This document shows, piece after piece, positions 13,253 through 13,279 of a stretch of 13,279 nt of DNA (the stretch's first letter is position 1; every line of letters starts with the position of its first letter). The stretch is from NCBI GenBank assembly GCA_002404055.1, contig DHIZ01000065.1:1-13279 (forward strand), read 5' to 3'. The notes under the pieces are model-generated. The model was not told the origin of the DNA. It saw nothing but the letters and a program-made list of their open reading frames with translations, and searched no databases. Source of the stretch: Chloroflexi bacterium UBA4733. Its GTDB lineage: Bacteria; Chloroflexota; UBA4733. The translations under genes and the position numbers were made by a program.

Positions 13253-13279
13253 CTCTAAGTCTGGATTTCGCAGTGTGAT
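13253..13279. repeat. Right half of terminal inverted repeat
   Basis: The last 22 bases (ending GCAGTGTGAT) are the exact reverse complement of positions 1-22; four of the next five inner bases also match. It follows the third hairpin after seven bases, so on this side the repeat appears joined to the hairpin array. On the left side no hairpins adjoin it. Confidence 0.85.

Overview
GC-rich bacterial DNA, most likely from an uncultured member of the Chloroflexota. The clues are the Pro-Thr-Ala-Thr linker and paired GYP-type C-terminal modules of a secreted beta-propeller protein, a dac-rluB-cmk gene order, and a Uma2-family protein. The phylum is an inference from gene style; the window has no rRNA or tRNA gene.

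Layout. The left end (1-769) holds half of a terminal inverted repeat, a possible C-terminal remnant of an SDR/epimerase-like gene, an inverted pair of REP-like hairpin units (328-556), and about 210 bp without a recognisable gene. From 4990 leftwards runs a tight minus-strand operon: D-Ala-D-Ala carboxypeptidase, rluB-type pseudouridine synthase, cmk and glpD, with overlapping or near-touching genes. A 50-bp divergent spacer separates it from a plus-strand run (5041-11155): lipoprotein cyclophilin, secreted Asp-box propeller protein, SDR-fold protein without the normal catalytic residues, Gfo/Idh/MocA oxidoreductase, MDR-family dehydrogenase without the usual catalytic zinc ligands, and Uma2-family protein. 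A manA-type isomerase (11171-12352, minus) converges on this run. A divergent gene for an uncharacterised helix-hairpin-helix protein (12535-13143) comes next, and the right end carries three more tetraloop hairpins and the other half of the terminal inverted repeat.

How the genes fit together. The minus-strand operon serves housekeeping needs: peptidoglycan trimming, rRNA modification, CMP/dCMP phosphorylation and glycerol-3-phosphate oxidation. The plus-strand run begins with two exported proteins and continues with three NAD(P)-fold enzymes. The Gfo/Idh/MocA and MDR genes are only 9 bp apart and probably act on a common sugar or polyol substrate, but the substrate cannot be read from the sequence.

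I see no convincing novel defence or mobile system. The least explained parts are the hairpin repeats at both ends, the inverted repeat shared by the two ends (probably an assembly boundary in a dispersed repeat), the SDR that has lost its Ser-Tyr-Lys residues, the duplicated C-terminal module of the propeller protein, and the helix-hairpin-helix protein.
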